Below, in pieces: positions 6,108 to 8,917 of a stretch of DNA of 8,917 nucleotides. Source of the stretch: Saprospiraceae bacterium (GTDB lineage: Bacteria > Bacteroidota > Bacteroidia > Chitinophagales > Saprospiraceae). Position 1 is the first letter of the stretch; the number at the start of each line of letters is the position of its first letter. Below the pieces are notes generated by a model. That model saw only the letters and a program-made list of their open reading frames with translations. It was not told where the DNA came from and did no database searches. Made by a program: the position numbers and the translations under genes. Location of the stretch: positions 1-8,917 of the forward strand of contig JABDJM010000030.1 in assembly GCA_013002475.1 (NCBI GenBank). Reading direction: 5' to 3'.

Positions 6108-7545
6108 CAATCTTCTGCAGCGCCTTCAGCAACTTCCGTTTTTTGATACGTTTCGGAATATCTCCACTTATTTTTCAGCTCAAATAGCCATTCAGGCTTT
6201 GGGAATTATTTCGCTTCCTGTCTATACTTATTTCATGGACGAGAAGGACTACGGAATTGCCAATGTTTATTTGTCCTTCGTTTTGGTTTTAACCCCTCTG
6301 CTGGGTGCCAATCTTTTTGGTGCAGTATCACGCTATTATTACGAGGAGCGTGGTGACTTCAGGGAATTTATGGGCACTACTGTGATCGGTACTCTGGTAA
6401 TATATATGGTCACTTGTATCGCGGTTTATTGGTTTAAAGATCCCATTGCAGCTTATGTAAATCTTCCCGCTCGAGTCATACCCTGGTTATTGGGTTTTTG
6501 CCTGATGTCCGCCATTTTTTCAGTCTTCCAGCAGATCCTCGTTCCTCAAAGGCGTAGTAAATTATTTGCGCTGACCCAAGCTGGCATGCATTACTTTAAA
6601 TTTGCTCTGGCTTTTTTGGGGTTATATCTGATTACGGAAGAGATCTACATGGGGAAGATCATTGGAGAATTCGTGGCCATGATTTTTGTTTCCCTCTTTC
6701 TGATCTACAAGGTCTATCCTTTTGTTAAACTGACCTTTAATTTTGATCACCTAAAATATATTCTAAACTATTCTTTGCCTCTGATTCCCTTCCTGCTGAG
6801 CGGATTTATTCTTCATTCTTTTGACCAATGGTTTATTAATGCACGTTTGGGAAACGCAGAAGCCGGACTATACAGTTTTGCATATAAAATTGGGTTTCTA
6901 CTCCCGGGCTTTACCTCAGCGTTGTTGGCTGGATCCAATCCGGATTATTTCAGCTTGATGAACCGGGATAATATTTCAGCGGTAAATCACCAAGTAATTA
7001 GTTTGGTGAAATTACTGATCATTGCCTCTGGATTCTTGATGTTTTTTGGTGTTGATCTGGGAACGCTTTTATCGGCTAAGGAAGTTTTTGTCGAAGCCCT
7101 TCCTCTTGTACCGATTATTGTTGGAGGGTATTTTTTCTTTGGTATTACTCAGCTGTTTTTCAGGGGTATATATTTTTTAAAACGGAATTTCTTTTTGACG
7201 GCGATCGTATTGCTGGCAGGGGCCATGAACATAATTCTCAATTACATTTACATCCCGCAATTCGGCTACGAAGCGGCAGCATACACTACTGCTGTCTCCT
7301 ATTTTTTTATGATGGTTTTGGCTTGGATTGTAACCAGTATGGTGTTAAAGCTACCGCCCTTTCCAATGGGAAGGATCTCAGTTTTAGTGTTTTGGTTGAT
7401 CGTTGCGCTAGCCATAAATTTTCTTTTTATCCCTCAACAATCATTGAATTTGGGCATTCTCCTCATAAAAATTGTTCTTTTTGTATTCCTTTGCCTGGGT
7501 GTTTATTTTCAAAATTTTAAAGGCCTCATAGGCAGCAATCGATGA
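6094..7545 (+). CDS. Wzx-like polysaccharide flippase (MOP superfamily), TTG start
   Basis: A 483-residue, very hydrophobic protein with about 12 to 14 membrane spans. It belongs to the oligosaccharide flippase family that moves undecaprenyl-linked glycans to the outer face of the inner membrane. Features include the opening span IAIQALGIISLPVYTYF (31-47) followed by DEKDYGIANVYLS (49-61), GLYSFAYKIGFLLPG (258-272), and NYIYIPQFGYEAAAYTT (383-399), which are recurring blocks in this superfamily. The start is TTG at 6094. An in-frame stop lies at 6064-6066, no ATG follows it before TTG, and the first in-frame ATG downstream (residue 48) would delete the first span. The gene sits between the YfhO gene and the sulfotransferase, overlapping the latter by 4 bases. 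Substrate specificity cannot be predicted in this family. A lipid II or teichoic-type flippase role is possible but less likely given the neighbours. Confidence 0.9.
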   Translation: MTNKHNLLQRLQQLPFFDTFRNISTYFSAQIAIQALGIISLPVYTYFMDEKDYGIANVYLSFVLVLTPLLGANLFGAVSRYYYEERGDFREFMGTTVIGTLVIYMVTCIAVYWFKDPIAAYVNLPARVIPWLLGFCLMSAIFSVFQQILVPQRRSKLFALTQAGMHYFKFALAFLGLYLITEEIYMGKIIGEFVAMIFVSLFLIYKVYPFVKLTFNFDHLKYILNYSLPLIPFLLSGFILHSFDQWFINARLGNAEAGLYSFAYKIGFLLPGFTSALLAGSNPDYFSLMNRDNISAVNHQVISLVKLLIIASGFLMFFGVDLGTLLSAKEVFVEALPLVPIIVGGYFFFGITQLFFRGIYFLKRNFFLTAIVLLAGAMNIILNYIYIPQFGYEAAAYTTAVSYFFMMVLAWIVTSMVLKLPPFPMGRISVLVFWLIVALAINFLFIPQQSLNLGILLIKIVLFVFLCLGVYFQNFKGLIGSNR

Positions 7546-8432
7546 TTGTTCATATTGGATATCACAAGACCGGTACCACCTTTTTACAGAATCGGGTTTT
7601 CCCTTTTCTGGAAGGAATCGATTACAAAGAATACCATACCTCTGAAGAAAGGCTTCGGCCTATTTTTAATTTTACTACTCCTGAATACCTTGATTGGAAG
7701 AAAAAAAACCATGTAGATTCCAGCATAAATTCCCTCTATTCTTATGAGGGTTTGGTTGGAACTATGGGCCTGGGAACCTATAACTTAGAAATTGGAAACA
7801 GGCTTAAAGAATCCGGTTTTCAAAAAGTGATCATTACGATAAGAAGGCAAGATAGGATGCTGGAATCTGTATACCGCCAATATGTGCAGCAAGGCGGGGT
7901 GCTGAAACCCCAAGCCTTTATTTCCGACAGTCGTTATTTCCGATGGTCTTATCTGGACTACTTTCCATTGATCGATCATTATGCACAATTGTTTGGTCCA
8001 GAAAACATCCTGATCCTGACACAGGAGGAGTTAAAGAGCAACCAGAATGATTTTGTTCAGCGCATAGTTGAGTTTTGCGGTAGTGGAAAATACACTCCCC
8101 TTCAGGAAATTTCAGGACGGAAGTCTAATCGGTCTTTGTCTTATTTTTCGATAAAAACCCTTCGGGTACTTAATCATTTCACTTACAATTTCTATCGACC
8201 TTCTCATGTCCTTACTAAGAGAATATCAACCTGGAAATTCAGACTCCTGTTCCAGCGGTACCTTGACCCTTGGTTTATGTTGAAAGTTTCTGGTGCAAAA
8301 AAATTCTACTCAGAAGCATTAGCTAAAAAAGTTCGACTTATGTTTCGCGATTCAAATGAAGAATTGGAAAAGAAATTTAAAGTTCCCATGCTTGCAATGG
8401 GATTTTATCAGGAGGAATTGACCAATGATTGA
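7542..8432 (+). CDS. Sulfotransferase family protein (PAPS-dependent)
   Basis: A 296-residue cytosolic-type protein with both parts of the PAPS-binding site of sulfotransferases. The 5'-phosphosulfate-binding loop is HIGYHKTGTTFLQ (4-16), with Lys9 as the probable catalytic lysine. The 3'-phosphate-binding motif is RRQDRMLESVYRQY (101-114), in which Arg101 and Ser109 have the R-x7-S spacing of classical sulfotransferases. GRKSNRSLS (192-200) is a C-terminal block often seen in bacterial members near glycan genes. There is no signal peptide or membrane span. Members found in capsule and exopolysaccharide clusters transfer sulfate to sugars. The start codon overlaps the flippase stop (ATGA, 7542-7545), which argues for coupled translation and a shared pathway. 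The specific sugar acceptor cannot be inferred, and a lipid or small-molecule acceptor is also possible. Confidence 0.87.
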   Translation: MIVHIGYHKTGTTFLQNRVFPFLEGIDYKEYHTSEERLRPIFNFTTPEYLDWKKKNHVDSSINSLYSYEGLVGTMGLGTYNLEIGNRLKESGFQKVIITIRRQDRMLESVYRQYVQQGGVLKPQAFISDSRYFRWSYLDYFPLIDHYAQLFGPENILILTQEELKSNQNDFVQRIVEFCGSGKYTPLQEISGRKSNRSLSYFSIKTLRVLNHFTYNFYRPSHVLTKRISTWKFRLLFQRYLDPWFMLKVSGAKKFYSEALAKKVRLMFRDSNEELEKKFKVPMLAMGFYQEELTND

Positions 8433-8589
8433 TTAATGAAAATTGATCCATCTTAGGAAGGTTTTTACAGACTGTAGATCTATTTTCTGAATTGACCTTA
8501 TTTACCTTTCAATTCTTTTGGTATTACATTATTGAGGTTAATTTGTGGACCGCCATCAATGGGATTAGTTATATCATCAATTTTTTAAA
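8433..8589 (+). promoter_or_regulatory. Intergenic region with candidate promoter(s) for the enoyl-CoA hydratase gene
   Basis: This 157-base gap holds no plausible gene. Two near matches to the Bacteroidota promoter are visible. One is TTG (8492-8494), 18 bases, then TTCTTTTG (8513-8520). The other is TTTTG (8516-8520), 17 bases, then TTAATTTG (8538-8545). Each has one mismatch to TAnnTTTG and an acceptable spacer. TACCTTTC at 8503-8510 is a third, with a mismatch at the last base. I cannot choose between them. I see no convincing hairpin plus T-run to end the upstream operon. The start codon at 8590 is preceded by T6A4, a typical A-rich start context without Shine-Dalgarno. Confidence 0.35.
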
Positions 8590-8917
8590 ATGGAATACGA
8601 AAATCTAAAAGCTGACAACCTAGAAGGAATCCTTGTTCTTACAATCAACCGTCCAAAAGCGCTGAATGCTTTGAACCAAAAAACAATGATCGAGTTGGAT
8701 ACCTTCTTTTCCGAGGGGTACCAGGAATACGAGGGGTTGAAGGGTGTCATACTTACAGGTAGCGGAGAAAAGGCTTTTGTTGCTGGTGCGGATATCAAGG
8801 AGTTCCTTGCACTGGACAAGGGGAGTGGGGGAGACCTTTCAAGAAAAGGACAACAGATTTTTTCAAGAATTGAAAATATGCCGGTTCCCGTGATAGCGGC
8901 TATTGATGGGTTTACCC
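8590..8917 (+). CDS. Enoyl-CoA hydratase/isomerase (crotonase) family protein, 5' part
   Basis: The first 109 codons of a crotonase-fold enzyme that runs off the right edge. Typical members hydrate trans-2-enoyl-CoA to 3-hydroxyacyl-CoA in fatty-acid or amino-acid catabolism in the cytoplasm. Visible blocks are LTINRPKALNALN (17-29), the CoA-binding and first oxyanion-hole segment GEKAFVAGADIKEF (59-72), and MPVPVIAAIDGFT (97-109), after which the GGG loop and the catalytic glutamates would follow outside the window. The ATG at 8590 fits the family N-terminus, which begins about 12 residues before the first strand. The gene is separated from the glycan operon by 157 bases, so it is probably its own transcription unit. 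Substrate chain length cannot be judged from this part. Confidence 0.93.
   Translation, partial: MEYENLKADNLEGILVLTINRPKALNALNQKTMIELDTFFSEGYQEYEGLKGVILTGSGEKAFVAGADIKEFLALDKGSGGDLSRKGQQIFSRIENMPVPVIAAIDGFT

Noticed and set aside
5842..6132. A 96-codon open frame on the minus strand spanning the YfhO/flippase junction
   Set aside because: It lies antisense to two well-supported genes, has no recognisable domain, and its existence follows from the lysine-rich tail and hydrophobic codons on the other strand.
8460..8490. Small palindromes ACAGACTGT and TAGATCTA after the sulfotransferase, considered as a terminator or operator
   Set aside because: The stems are only 4 bases, have almost no loop, and are not followed by a T-run in the right place.
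1..8917. Defence systems, CRISPR, mobile elements, toxin-antitoxin pairs, tRNA or other RNA genes
   Set aside because: I found no repeat arrays, terminal inverted repeats, recombinase or nuclease motifs, or tRNA-like folds. Nearly all bases are explained by the listed genes.

Overview
The window looks like ordinary chromosomal DNA from a member of the Bacteroidota, probably of the Cytophagales type, although the order is a guess. Four things point that way: start codons that mostly lack Shine-Dalgarno sequences, perfect matches to the Bacteroidota -7 promoter element TAnnTTTG in the one divergent intergenic region, two short lipoprotein signal peptides, and a YfhO-family protein whose signature blocks match those I know from Bacteroidota. 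I see no rRNA, tRNA, CRISPR array, insertion sequence or phage gene.

Layout. Bases 1-425 are the 3' end of a PBP4-type D-alanyl-D-alanine carboxypeptidase. It is followed on the same strand by a lipoprotein-like SAM-dependent methyltransferase (476-1186). Tail to tail with that, one base away, ends a compact leftward operon read from 3434 down to 1188: a WfgS-like family 2 glycosyltransferase, an AhpD-like/carboxymuconolactone decarboxylase family protein, and a lipoprotein glycerophosphodiester phosphodiesterase. These three genes overlap by 1 and 8 bases. A 71-base divergent intergenic region (3435-3505) carries a candidate promoter in each direction. The rightward operon (3506-8432) has a large YfhO-family multi-membrane protein, a Wzx-like flippase with a TTG start 38 bases later, and a sulfotransferase overlapping the flippase by 4 bases (ATGA). 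A 157-base gap then leads to the 5' part of an enoyl-CoA hydratase/isomerase (8590 to the right edge).

How the genes may work together. The centre reads as a small surface-glycan module. A cytosolic GT2 could add a sugar to a lipid-linked acceptor, the sulfotransferase could sulfate a sugar from PAPS, the Wzx-like protein could move the lipid-linked product across the inner membrane, and the YfhO-family protein, probably a GT-C-type enzyme, could transfer sugar on the outer face. This is inferred from family membership and gene order. The dacB-like, methyltransferase, GDPD and crotonase genes are ordinary housekeeping or envelope functions.

I found no strong sign of a wholly new system. The most interesting points are the mutually overlapping divergent promoters, the coupling of a sulfotransferase to a flippase beside a YfhO protein, and a methyltransferase fold carrying an export signal.
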